Shown piece by piece: positions 36,225-46,739 of a DNA stretch of 64,000 nucleotides (position 1 is the stretch's first letter; each line of letters opens with the position of its first letter). The stretch is taken from NCBI GenBank assembly GCA_021464245.1, contig JADCRB010000028.1, forward strand, positions 5,747,067 through 5,811,066. The letters are read 5' to 3'. The notes beneath the pieces are model-generated. The model was not told the origin of the DNA. It saw nothing but the letters and a program-made list of their open reading frames with translations, and ran no database searches. Made by a program: the position numbers and the translations under genes. The DNA comes from Carallia brachiata (Eukaryota > Streptophyta > Magnoliopsida > Malpighiales > Rhizophoraceae).

Positions 36225-37556
36225 AGACTGTAACTTTCACCAACTGGGTCTGGGTGTCTATAGTAATCTCTATTGCTTGATCTCCCTCTCTCGTCCGTCT
36301 CCCTCTGGATTCGGGAATTGAGTGTCTTAATAGATTGAAGAAGTGACGTTTTGTTGTGTGGCTGACCACACTACCAAGTTCCCACTCACACATTAAAAGG
36401 TTTTGATTCGATGAACACGTGAGAATAAGTGTGAGAGTCGACGTATTATTCGTCCCCATAAAATAAATCATGCAAACATCTATCTGAGCTAAAACGACTT
36501 AATTTAAAAATACTCAAAAATATTATAATCACAAAATTTTTTTTATAAAATTTCACAAAAATTGTTAAATTTAAAAATAATACTAAACTCACTTAAAATT
36601 TAATTTTAAAAAATAAAATAAAATAACAAAAATTTCTTACCACATTATTAAAAAGACTAATTCATAAAAATTATAAAAAAAAAAACTTTACTCTTATCAT
36701 ATACGTGGGTGTCTGTCTCGCGTAATTTATGATGCAAAGCTCTCATTCTCCACAAAGTATAATAATAATTTCCTGTCGTTGCTCTTGATCAATGGCTAAA
36801 TAAACTAAATAAAGGATGAATAAAGAAAAAAAAACAACTTTCTTTCTTAGACCGGAGTTATACAATATGATTAATTTTATTTTTTTCTGTCTTCTTCAAA
36901 ATAATTTCCTTTTTCTTATATATTTCAAGCTTTTTTTAAAAATTAAAATCTGAGATTTTGAAGATTAAATTTTAAATTTTTAAAATTGAAAGACAGAAAA
37001 ATTAATTAAATAAACATAATCAAATAAGATCGGGCGAGTGTAGGCGGAAATCCAACTATAAATTATGGTGGGCCTAAAATAGAGGCCCAGTGTGACGCCA
37101 CGGGTCAAAAACTTAAGCTTACGGCCACAAGCCACCCAACCTTATAACCCCCCATACTACTCTCACACTAAATTTTGGTCGCAGAAAAATAAACCAAATG
37201 TGAAAAAAAAAATTCCACTTTTGAAAAAGTTTCAATTTCATAATAATATGAATTACTAACTTATGAGTCGCTAAAACAACTAAAAAGAATTAGTAAGTGA
37301 TGAGTCTTGGTTTGAAGGTATTGATGACTAGGGTTTTGGGGAGAAGTAATGCTTGTTGGGTATTTTGATTCGATATTGCTTCACAAACGAAGCCACGTAT
37401 GAGTTAAATTTGTCAACGAAAGTCTTCTTTTATTTATTGACAGTAAAGTAAGACTACACTCATGAATTTATTATCCTAAGTCAAGACAAGTTGATAGGAT
37501 TTCCATTTTTTTCCCCCATATCCCCACGCATGATGGAGGCCTGCAAAACATATCAA
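36225..37556. other. Upstream region of the ASCH gene and intergenic DNA
   Basis: The first 250 bases should hold the 5' UTR and promoter of the minus-strand gene, with a CT-rich tract near 36280-36310. The remainder is AT-rich with no gene or clear repeat. Confidence 0.5.
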
Positions 37557-37822
37557 ATTAAGGGTGTGTTTATTTTCTGTAAAAAATTTTATAAGTTTTT
37601 CGACGTTTGTTTCACTGAAAATATTTTACATAAGGAAAATTTTCAGATTTTTAGGTAAAATAATTTCTCCTTTTATAGAGCTGAAGTTATTTTCAGGAAA
37701 AACATAAACTGTGCTATAAGTAAGTGATAAAAGAAAATTATTATTTTCATTACAAATATTTTTCCTTGTAAATATTTTACAAAATATAAGTTATTTTACA
37801 ATAAACAAACAAACATTAAGGG
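37557..37822. mobile_element. 250-bp hAT-type MITE with 8-bp TSD
   Basis: The element spans 37565-37814, between perfect direct repeats attaaggg (37557-37564 and 37815-37822). Left end tgtgtttattttctgtaaaa; right end, on the minus strand, gtttgtttgtttattgtaaa. The 8-bp TSD and the T/G-rich TIR suit a hAT-derived MITE. No ORF. Confidence 0.7.
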
Positions 37823-38582
37823 GTCGGAGATATTTTTCAGCGCGCTGCAATGCCCAAGTCATTATGTTTTTTCTTTTTTTAATTTGAGAAATGCCCAAGT
37901 CAATTTGTGAGTGTGGGAGTTTGAAAGAAACAAATGAGGCTTAAGGAATCAGAGAGTGAATTACCTTCCCAAGGACCAAGTGGGTTTATATAGGCCCAAG
38001 AAGGCCTTGATAAGTGACTTTTGTATGTCAACCTGATGGATAAATTTGGACCTGTGATCGAGCTCAAGACGGGGGTCTGAGCTCTAGGTCAGGCTCGTGA
38101 ACGGTGCCCGAGCTCTGGGCAAAGCTGGGACCCTAGGCTCGAGGCGTGCTTGGCGTGGGGTTTGGAACAGATGGCGATGAGCTATACACGTACTTGGGCT
38201 TAAGCTATGTCTCGGAGTGCAGTGGGCCGATCTCTCACCGGCAAGTAATCCCAAAATTGAAGTGTTGACGAATGGAAAAAAAAATAAATAATAGGGAAAA
38301 CGGCTGGGGCAAAACAGTGCAGAGGTAAAGTGAGTCTCACATGTTTATTTATTTATTTTTTTAAAAATATTATGCACGTTAGACTATGATAAAATTTGCA
38401 TACAGCTAACCTAACTGTGTATATAGTCTTCAAAAATATTATTTATACGTTATATTTAGTCTTATGCCCATCATAAATTTTGGTAAATAAATAATTCCTG
38501 AGAATCACTCTCGTCACCTAATCCATCTTTTTCCTGTGTCAGGACTCTTGATAAATATCATGCAAATGAAAAAGGTGAAATA
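37823..38582. other. Intergenic with a GC-rich segment at about 37960-38260
   Basis: The stretch around 'cgagctcaagacgggggtct' and 'gtgcccgagctctgggcaaa' has clearly higher GC and repeated 'gagctc' words, unlike its surroundings. It looks like part of an LTR from an unrelated retrotransposon, but no termini were found. Confidence 0.35.
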
Positions 38583-38587
38583 ACTGT

Positions 38588-39947
38588 TGACCGGGTAAAA
38601 TCCTGCAAGCATACATGACCGATCGTAGTAATAAAATTCTGGTGAATACTCCAAGTGTCGAACCCAAGGGAACAAAGAATTAATTATGATTTAAGTTATT
38701 CAAACTGAAAGTTTTATATTGAGGAAATTAATGAGAAGCAGAATTATTAAACTAAAAATTAAACAATTTCACTAATGAAAAATCAGAGGCAAATTAATTA
38801 AAACTAAACATAAGATAGAGGGTACCAGGGCTATGAGTTTTCACCTAAAAGTGGCTGAATTACATGAACTTTGTGGATTAATAAATTGAATGTCAATTCC
38901 TCTTCTTTAGTTAGTGTTCTTTGTCAAGCAACCCTAACCGTATTCAATCTATTTATGATCTTCTCTCGAACTCACACAAAGTAAATTAAATACATTAAGA
39001 ATAGAGAATTTCTAACGACATCATATAAACTTCTCTCATGTCTGACTCAAAGTTCATATGTTTATCTATTTAGTGCACGATTGTGTCTCATCTGTCGATC
39101 TCAACACAAATCCTATGACTATTTTCATGATGGCCAGGCACAAAAGCATATTTAAGAACAAAATAAATAAATCAAATCAAATTCTCAACATATAATAGCA
39201 ATATAATCAAAAGAACTATAAAATATCCACAAAAATCATATAATCCAACCCTAAACTAGGTTACATCCCTTTCGCCCTAGTTTAGGGTTCTAGCTACTCA
39301 TACTAAAAACCAACATTAAGCAAATATCTAATATCATTAAATTCAAAAGAAAAAGAAGGGAAAGAAAAGGAATTGAAAAACTCGTTTCCGACGTCTTCGC
39401 GTTCCTCCCTTATGCTCTTCTCCTCTTCGTTCCCTACGCTTTTTCTCTGTCTTATATCTACAAGAATAGCCTCTAAAAGTCCTCTAACTCTGCTGTAACT
39501 TTAGTATTTATAGTCCCCTCAAATAATAAAATTGTAAACTCTAAAGAGTACAAATTCGAGTCGGAAAAGGATTAGTAAATTTTCTGGACAGTTTCAATCC
39601 TGCGTCTTCGGATCCAAATTTCGACCCCTTCCACGTAGAATCCAAAGTTCATCAAAACAGTAAACGTGTAGCCCTATCTCTTAGCTTCAATTTGGCTCAA
39701 GAATCATCCAATTCCGACTTGTGTAGAGGAAGTTATGACTGAAAAACTGAGCAGTGCGCAAAGTTGTGAAATCTGTCCGAATAGTATCAAATCCGCTCCA
39801 ATTACTTCTATTTGCATCCAATTGACCTAAAAAATATAAAATAACAAATAGAAGTGAAATCCACCAATAATCATAATATTTGCATAAATAAATATCAAAT
39901 CAAATACTAAATTACACGTAATATTTATGCAAATATTGAATTTATCA
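38588..39947 (-). repeat. 3' LTR of retroelement 2 (1360 bp)
   Basis: Equal in length to the LTR at 42433-43792 and homologous to 27156-28591 in inverse orientation. It ends, on its own strand, with ttttacccggtca. Confidence 0.88.
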
Positions 39948-41200
39948 AATTCCCCCACACTTAAAATGTTGCTTGTCCTCAAGCAATTCAAAAATATCAC
40001 ATGACCTTTACGAAAATTTCATTCAAGTCGAATTCTCGAAACAATGCCTCATTAACACATTACAAGATCAATCTAAAAGTATTACTCAACACTTCACTAA
40101 TCAAATATAATCAATAGCATCCTCATTCCCCACAAAACACGTTTTACATTGATTAATCATGTGCAAGAACCCTTTATTAATCAATGATAACACTTAGTTA
40201 TCGTTATGTAGAAAGTAATCACACACACTCATCCAAAATCCAAGGACAAAAATCATATTCTCTTAAAAATACAAAACCACACCAGGGATCAATAGAAATT
40301 AATTATTTTAACTTTTTTTTTTAATGTAACAGAGGCTTTAATACTCTTCTCTAAATACTGACATGCTTTTTGACATGAATACCATCACTTGTGGTGTCGG
40401 TACCCGGTTACTACTTCACAAACATATATTTTTAGTGCTTTGCATACTCATAATTTAAGTTACTTTTTGACGTGAAGACCAACAATTATAATGCCGACTC
40501 ACAGTTACTCAGTAACTCAAAACAGCGGAGTAGATGACATATTAACAACTTGCAAGCCTCGTTTTTTTTTTTTTCAATTCAATTCCTAAATCATATCCCC
40601 AAAATTCTTTAGAAGAAGAGAAAATAACGTTTATTCAAGTACTTTAAATGAGTGTACATAATTAAAAACTACATGAAGATCTTTAAAAGCTAGCATCTCT
40701 CTTTAAAAGATCATCGCACAACTTTAAAATTAAATTAGAAACAAAAATTTTTCAAGTGGAGAATAAGTTCACTACTAACTATCTCTAACTAGCTAATGTC
40801 AAATACTACTCAAAAATCAACCTTGCATGCATTAGTACTATCATCGACGTCCAAAAATTCAACTCAAACAGAATTCAAGTGAAGCTCATGTAAAATCATG
40901 CAAGCACACAAATATTAGCATTTAAAGAGCAAAAAATTTTGGCAAAAATTCAAAACAACACATCTCTCACATACTTAGCCAACATTGTCCTCAATGTTGC
41001 AATAAAAACATAATTGAAAAGAAAAGAAAACAAAGAGGACGAGACTACCCAGATAGAGTGGAGGAGAAAAGCAACCCTCACGTCCACCGCCATCATCGAA
41101 CAAACAACCTTAGAATCAATAACAGGAGACAAAAAAAGTAAAGACAAAGATAAGAGAACAGAGAGCAAAAATATGTGATAGCTAAAATCTTAGAAAGCAG
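39948..41200 (-). other. Polypurine tract and non-coding 3' region of retroelement 2
   Basis: On the minus strand this matches the 3' internal region of retroelement 1, ending in the polypurine tract gtgtgggggaatt. The minus frame 40950-41168 has its counterpart in retroelement 1 (25922-26152), so it may be a conserved short frame or only shared homology. Confidence 0.7.
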
Positions 41201-41784
41201 ATAAATCTAATCCTAAAGAATCTAAGTCATTGAAAAGGAAAAACATAAACAAAAACGACGCAAGCAATACAAAAAACTAGATGCAAGGAATGAGATAAAA
41301 TCAAGGAGGAGGTGGGCGAACAGCAAGAGCATCCATAAGTTGAAGCAATTGGTGCTCGGGAGTCTCCAAAATCTAGTGCAATAGCTTATAACCAAGGTAG
41401 AACCTCTCCAATAAAAAGAAAAACCAAAAGCTTAAGGAAAATAAAATTAGAAGGCTTTAAGAGAAAGATGAGTAGAGGAAAGAAGAATGAGAGAAACTTG
41501 AAAGATAATTGATGCTTGAGTTTTTGATATGGGAGAATAGAAGAAGAGATTGGTGAAAGAAAGGTAGGATTTAAGTAGAAGGAAGATGAATTGATGGAGG
41601 TTGTGACTATAGAAGGGAATATGAGAAGAAGAAGAAGAAGAAGAAACGTGGGAATGTAACGTTGGGTTTTTAAAAAAAAAGTGTAATTTTTTTTTTTGCA
41701 GAATTGGACCGGACCTGGACCAGGTCCGGTCCAACGGTCAGAATGGGACCGGACCTGGTCTGGTCTATGTTCGGACCTGGACGT
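41201..41784. other. Element-specific internal segment with a 27-nt palindrome
   Basis: No counterpart is seen in retroelement 1. It contains a (gaa)n stretch near 41627-41645 and, at 41706-41782, three or four copies of 'ggaccggacctgg' in both orientations, including a perfect palindrome. Minus frame 41447-41734 is of unknown relevance. Confidence 0.5.
41706..41732. repeat. Perfect palindrome, 13-bp arms
   Basis: ggaccggacctgg, one central a, then ccaggtccggtcc. A further related copy (ggaccggacctgg) lies at about 41747. It sits close to the boundary of the inverted gag segment. Confidence 0.85.
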
Positions 41785-41911
41785 TTTTTTGTTATTTTTG
41801 TTTATTTTATTTTATTTTTTTTAGTTTTTAGATTTAACTTAGTTAGTGTTATTTATTTATTTTAAATTTTAGTTTACTTCTTTATTTCTTTTTCACGATT
41901 GCAGGTAGTTT

Positions 41912-42390
41912 ATGCAATTGCGAGCATCTAAGAGCAATACTCTTCTTCCGTTGAACCCTGAGATTGAAAAGTTTTGTCGACGGAATCAGACTGTAAAACG
42001 AGCTGAGATGGCTGAAAGAGTGGGTGACTGGGATGGTCAGGTGATAGAAGATCACGCCCTCAACAATGGACAGGAGGTGAGGGAGCAGGCTATAATTAGT
42101 ATAAAGGATATCCAAAGGCCACTGATTGGTCCTTCACCATCTTGCATCAGGTTGAGTACAGCAGCTCGTAACTACGAGTTTAAGACCATGTTCTATAATA
42201 TGCTACCATCGTTTTATGGTCTACCAAGTGAGGATCACTTACTTTCCTTAGGGATTTTTACAGTACTATCGAGACCTTTCCTCCAGGGAGGTGTTCAGCA
42301 GATGAATTAAGGATGAGGTGTTTTCCATACACCCTCAAGGATAAGGCAAGGACGTGGCTGATCAACCTACGAAAGGAATCACTTAATACT
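41912..42390 (+). pseudogene. gag fragment, inverted relative to its element
   Basis: The ATG at 41912 begins the same gag start as in retroelement 1 (MQLRASKS). The frame runs about 107 codons, then shifts at about 42232 ('agtgaggatcacttac'). The coding pattern resumes in another frame until about 42390, with RCFPYTLKDKA. It breaks off well before the zinc knuckle. The leader before it (from about 41785) also matches that of retroelement 1, so leader and gag were inverted as one block. Confidence 0.8.
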
Positions 42391-42408
42391 TGCCGGGGAA
42401 TCACTTAA

Positions 42409-42426
42409 TCCCCGGCAACGGCGCCA
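42409..42426 (-). other. Primer binding site, perfect tRNA-Asp complement
   Basis: On the minus strand TGGCGCCGTTGCCGGGGA, seven bases inside the LTR end at 42433. Its outer ten bases pair with an inverted copy at 42390-42399. Confidence 0.85.
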
Positions 42427-42432
42427 AAAACT

Positions 42433-43792
42433 TGACCGGGAAAAATCCTGCAAACGTACAGGGCCGATCGTAATAATAAAATCCCGGTGAATACTCCAAG
42501 TGTCAAACCCAAGGGAATAAAGAATTAATTATGATTTAAGTTATTCAAACTGAAAGTTTTATATTGAGAAAATTAATGAGAAGCAGAATTATTAAACTAA
42601 AAATTAAACAATTTAACTAATGAAAAATCAGAGGTAAATTAATTAAAACTAAACACAAGATAGAGGGTACCAAGGCTATGGGTTTTCACCTAGAAGGGGC
42701 TGAATTACATGAATTTTGTGGATTAATAAATTGAATGTCAATTCCTCTTCTTTAGTTAGTGTTCTTTGTTAAGCAACCCTAACCGTATTCAATCTATTTA
42801 TGATCTTCTCTCGAACTCACACAAAGTAGATTAAATACATTAAGAACAGAGAATTTCTAACGACATCATATAAACTTATCTCATGTCTGACTCAAAGTTC
42901 ATATGTTTATCTATTTAGTGCACGATTGTGTCTCATCTGTCGATCTCAACACAAATCCTATGACTACTTTCATGATGGTCAGGCACAAAAGCATATTTAT
43001 GAACAAAATAGATAAATCAAATGAAGTTCTCAACATATAATAGCAATATAATCAAAAGAACTATAAAATATCCACAAAAATCATATAATCTAACCCTAAA
43101 TTAGGTTACATCCCTTTCGCCCTAGTTTAGGGTTGTAATTACTCATGCTAAAAACCAACATTAAGCAAATATCTAATATCATTAAGTTCAAAAGAAAAAG
43201 AAAGGAAAGAAAAGGAATCAAAAAACTCGTTTTCGACGTCTTCGCATTCCTCTCTTATGCTCTTATCCTCTTCACTCCCTACGCTTTTTCTCTGTCTTAT
43301 ATCTACAAGAATAGCCTCTGAAAGTCCTCTAACTCTGCTGTAACTTTAGTATTTATAGTCCCCTCAAATAATAAAATTGTAAGCTCTAAAGAATCCAAAT
43401 TCGAGTCGAAAAAGGATTAGTAAATTTTCTGGACAGTTTCAACCCTGCATCTTCGGACCCAAATTTTGACCCCTTCCACGTAGAATCCGAAGTTCATCAA
43501 AACAGTAAACTTGTAGCCCTATCTCTTAGCTTCAATTTGGCTCAAGAATCAATTCATTCCGACTTGTGTAGAGGAAGTTATGGCTGAAAAACCGAACAGT
43601 GCGCAAAGCTATGAAATCTGTCCGGATAGTATCAAATCCGCTCCAATTACTTCTATTTGTATCCAAATGACCTACAAAATATAAAATAACAAATAAAAGT
43701 GAAATCCACCAATAATCATAATATTTGCATAAATAAATATCAAATCAAATACCAAATTATATGTAATATTTATGTAAATATTGAATCTATCA
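42433..43792 (-). repeat. 5' LTR of retroelement 2 (1360 bp)
   Basis: Same length and order as the LTR at 38588-39947. The terminal 80 bases differ at about nine sites while long inner stretches are almost the same. Confidence 0.88.
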
Positions 43793-43797
43793 ACTGT

Positions 43798-46272
43798 CAT
43801 CATGAATTATGTGATGATTTACATACAGACGATACATATTTTTCTTATCAAAAAAAAAAAAAATTTCTGATTGCAGCAATTAATATTAATGCAATAGGAG
43901 TGAGCGAGTCAATTAGGTGTGTAAACTTCTAAAAATAATCATTACTAATAGTGTAAGAGTAAGCACGTTAATTCTAGAACGAAAAAGTTAGAAGTTCGAG
44001 ATTTTTTAGTTTAAAAAAGTGTCGGTAATATAACAAAATAATAACTTTAAGTAGGAGTATATATATTTTAATTTTATGTAATAAAAATTTTATCATTTTA
44101 ATTTTTATTATGTAAATTTTGAATATTATTATTAAAAATTATAAATTTTTTACATATGGGTAAACTAAAATCTATGGCTCCAAAACCGTTCTCTAGATAG
44201 AATTGCTTCTTGATTTGTTTAGGACAAGATCAACGCGGCTTGCTCACCCGGTCCATGTCCAACGTGAGTATGTGATGTCCTTTTCTCCTCTTCGGTTTTC
44301 TCTTTGTCACTCTTTTTTCCTTAATTTCCCCTTTTTGTTAAAACTTAAAATTTTCAAATTTAAATACTCAATCAGCATTTTCTCTCGCCTTTTGGAGTCT
44401 TTCCAATTTATTAGCTTTTAGAAACTAACAATACTTAAAATATTTATTAGTTAACATGCTAAGTATTAACAGAAATAGAGTAATATATCTGAAGACACTA
44501 TAAAAATAAACAACATATCATAAAAATAATTCCTAAAACTTACATTTTTGTGGATTTTTTTGAGAACTAAAGAGATAGACTCCTAACTCATTCCCTGTCC
44601 AAAAGCATTGCCATCTCGGCTTGGCAAAGCTTATCCCTTGGTATTGCCATATTGATGGGTCTCCATGTGGCCTAGGTTATTCTATTTATTCAATTCCTTT
44701 GTGTCACCAGTCGCGAGGTCAATTGCATAATGTACTGTAGTTGTTCAGCTCTTAGTTTTATGTTCAGAGTTCTTAAATTATTCGAATCGTTTAAACAAAC
44801 GGCTGGATGTCGGCAAGTCGCCAATGGATTCCCCTTCGTACCCTACATTTAGTTTATGCATTCGCACAATAGCTGTTCACCACTGTACTACGTACCCTTC
44901 ACTTCGCGTCATGCACAGTGTTATTAATTGTGGCACTGGCAAACATATAGACATTTATTAGATCACATATTAAATTGAAGGTGAAGGGTCCAGTTGCAAT
45001 AATATTTTTAGGGGGTGTTTGATTTTTTTTGTTATTAATTTTTATTACTGTTACTAATTTTTGATTGTTATTATTAATTAATATATAATATTTAATTAAA
45101 TTAGTACTAATTGTTGTTGATTAAAAATAAAATAGTTATTTTAGATATTTTATTTCTTTATAAAAAAAGTTATTAAATAGATAGCTTAAAATTATTAAAT
45201 GAAATATAATTTTATAGTAAAAAAATTTATTTGAAGTCGGGTTGATTTTAATTAATCAGACAATTACCATAGTAAAATTGGAAAAATAAAAAAAAGAACC
45301 AAGAAAGTTAAAAATTACTTTGCCTCAATTTTGAACTTTTTAAATGCATGTACTTTTATCTTTTGGTGTTGCTCCCTCTGCATGTACTGTGTAAACCGCA
45401 CAAAAGAAAAAAGTCTTGAATTGTTTGCACAGCATCACGGGGGCCAATTTTTACTTCGTTCACTTTTCGTTTTGTGAATGGCATTTTTTGTATATTTATT
45501 ATTATCAGTTACTGATAAAAAGAGATCTTACTTTATTTTTTCAATTAACAGCATTTGGGTGAGGATATTAGCAAGAGCAGGTTTCAAACAAAAAATAACT
45601 GGATATCATTTACCTTATTTTTTGAGTCTCAACAACAATCAATAGCCACTATCAACAAAACCAAATACCTCTTTAATTTTAAAGATTTAGTTATAACTGA
45701 GATAATTAAAAATAATAATTTCTAAATGACAAATCTGGAACTTGAATGTTAGATTTTTCCTTCGTCATCACCCATCCCCAACCCAATGCAACTCTTAGAA
45801 AAATCCATCCTAGTGTGCAAAAGTCTTCGACTAATGTCAAAGCGAAAGCAGCTGTCTACCGAACCCCCATTAATTAATCACAAGGAAAAAGGTTGTTGTT
45901 CGGATTAATTTGTAAGAAGAATTTCCAGAATATAATTATTTGAAACGTTTCTGCAATTTGATGAATTTATATTGGATAATAAAAATAATAATAATTTTTT
46001 TTTCTAATTATACTTATACTCTATACGATTGTACAACTAATTCAATAAATTATAAGGTTAAAAATTTGTGTAACAAATTTCTTCCGACTATATAACCGTA
46101 CTCCATACTCTTAATCACAAATGGAAAATGAAGTCCACATCTAAAATCGTGTCAAACCTTTATGCATTTCTTTTGAGTGGTAGATACGATTGTTTTTCCT
46201 TTCTCATTCTTTTGATGGGTTTGACGAGTTCTTCATTCATAACCAAGTTGTTCGCCATTATTGCCGTTGTCT
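43798..46272. other. Intergenic, no gene recognised
   Basis: AT-rich DNA with homopolymers. The frame at 44203-44421 has no motif. A 'gggggtgtttgat' word at 45012 resembles hAT-type MITE ends, but no matching right end was found. Confidence 0.5.
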
Positions 46273-46296
46273 CACGTGGCACTTTCTAGTATAAAA
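46273..46296 (+). promoter_or_regulatory. ABRE/G-box and TATA box of the first Pro-rich gene
   Basis: CACGTGGC at 46273-46280 (G-box core, ABRE-like) is followed by TATAAAA at 46290-46296, 60 bases before the ATG. Such a close pair suggests stress or ABA response, by inference only. Confidence 0.45.
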
Positions 46297-46355
46297 TGGC
46301 ATAATGCAACGGAGTTTAATCAATTTTCTCTAAGCTAGAAATTAATGCAAAAACC

Positions 46356-46739
46356 ATGGGTGGTCCTATTTCATGGTTGTTCACTCTCTTCTTGATCCAA
46401 GGGTTGCTGTTATCTTGTAATATCGGTTATAGAGGGAAGGTTGCCGGATGGCATGCTCCTTCAATTTCTTCCTTTGAGGAAAAATTTTCCAATGATTTTT
46501 CTTACGAAAAGTTCCAAGTGGTAAGCAGAAGGGTTCGACCATCTCCACCACCACCTCCTTTGCTCAATGCCCCCACTCATTTCAAGAGTCCTCCTCCTCG
46601 GCCACCACCACCACCGTCACCACTGCTGCCACCATCACCGCCACCACCACCATCGTCACCACTGCCACCACCGTCACCGCTGCCGCCACCACCACCAGCA
46701 GTATTATGTCAAGAACCACCACCACCTGCACCTTGGTAA
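46356..46739 (+). CDS. Small secreted Pro-rich protein, paralogue 1 (127 aa)
   Basis: Single exon, ATG at 46356. Residues 6-22 form a hydrophobic signal peptide. A short linker follows, with FSNDFSYEKFQVVSRRVRPS at 44-63. Then comes a Pro-rich half with SPPPPP, SPLLPPSPPPPPSSP and PPPPP blocks, ending CQEPPPPAPW. The blocks are extensin-like, so hydroxylation and arabinosylation in the secretory path and export to the wall are likely. It has no Tyr crosslinking motifs after the SP blocks. The gene at 49705 shares the start 'PIS', the F-S-x-E/H-x-x-V core, the dibasic RRV, and SPPPPP-x-L-N, so the two are paralogues. The family is not recognised. It could be a hydroxyproline-rich peptide precursor (HypSys-like) or a short extensin. 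The Pro codons are CCA/CCG-rich and low in complexity. Confidence 0.65.
   Translation: MGGPISWLFTLFLIQGLLLSCNIGYRGKVAGWHAPSISSFEEKFSNDFSYEKFQVVSRRVRPSPPPPPLLNAPTHFKSPPPRPPPPPSPLLPPSPPPPPSSPLPPPSPLPPPPPAVLCQEPPPPAPW

Larger units (their letters stand above)
38588..43792 (-). mobile_element. Ty3/gypsy (Athila-like) element with inverted leader/gag segment
   Basis: Bounded by the 5-bp target duplication actgt (38583-38587 and 43793-43797). LTRs of 1360 bp lie at 38588-39947 and 42433-43792, both starting tgaccggg and ending tatca on the plus strand, so the element reads on the minus strand. The tRNA-Asp primer site (42409-42426) and polypurine tract (39948-39961) are also on the minus strand. 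The leader plus gag start (about 41785-42390) instead runs on the plus strand, toward its own 5' LTR. Most of gag and all of pol are missing. The LTRs differ at scattered bases, so the insertion is not very recent. Confidence 0.88.

Noticed and set aside
36106..36471. 121-codon minus frame over the ASCH first exon
   Set aside because: It is in another frame from the ASCH domain and covers the 5' UTR. The ASCH reading is supported by family motifs.
45005..45250. Possible hAT-type MITE starting gggggtgtttgat
   Set aside because: No matching inverted end or TSD was found.
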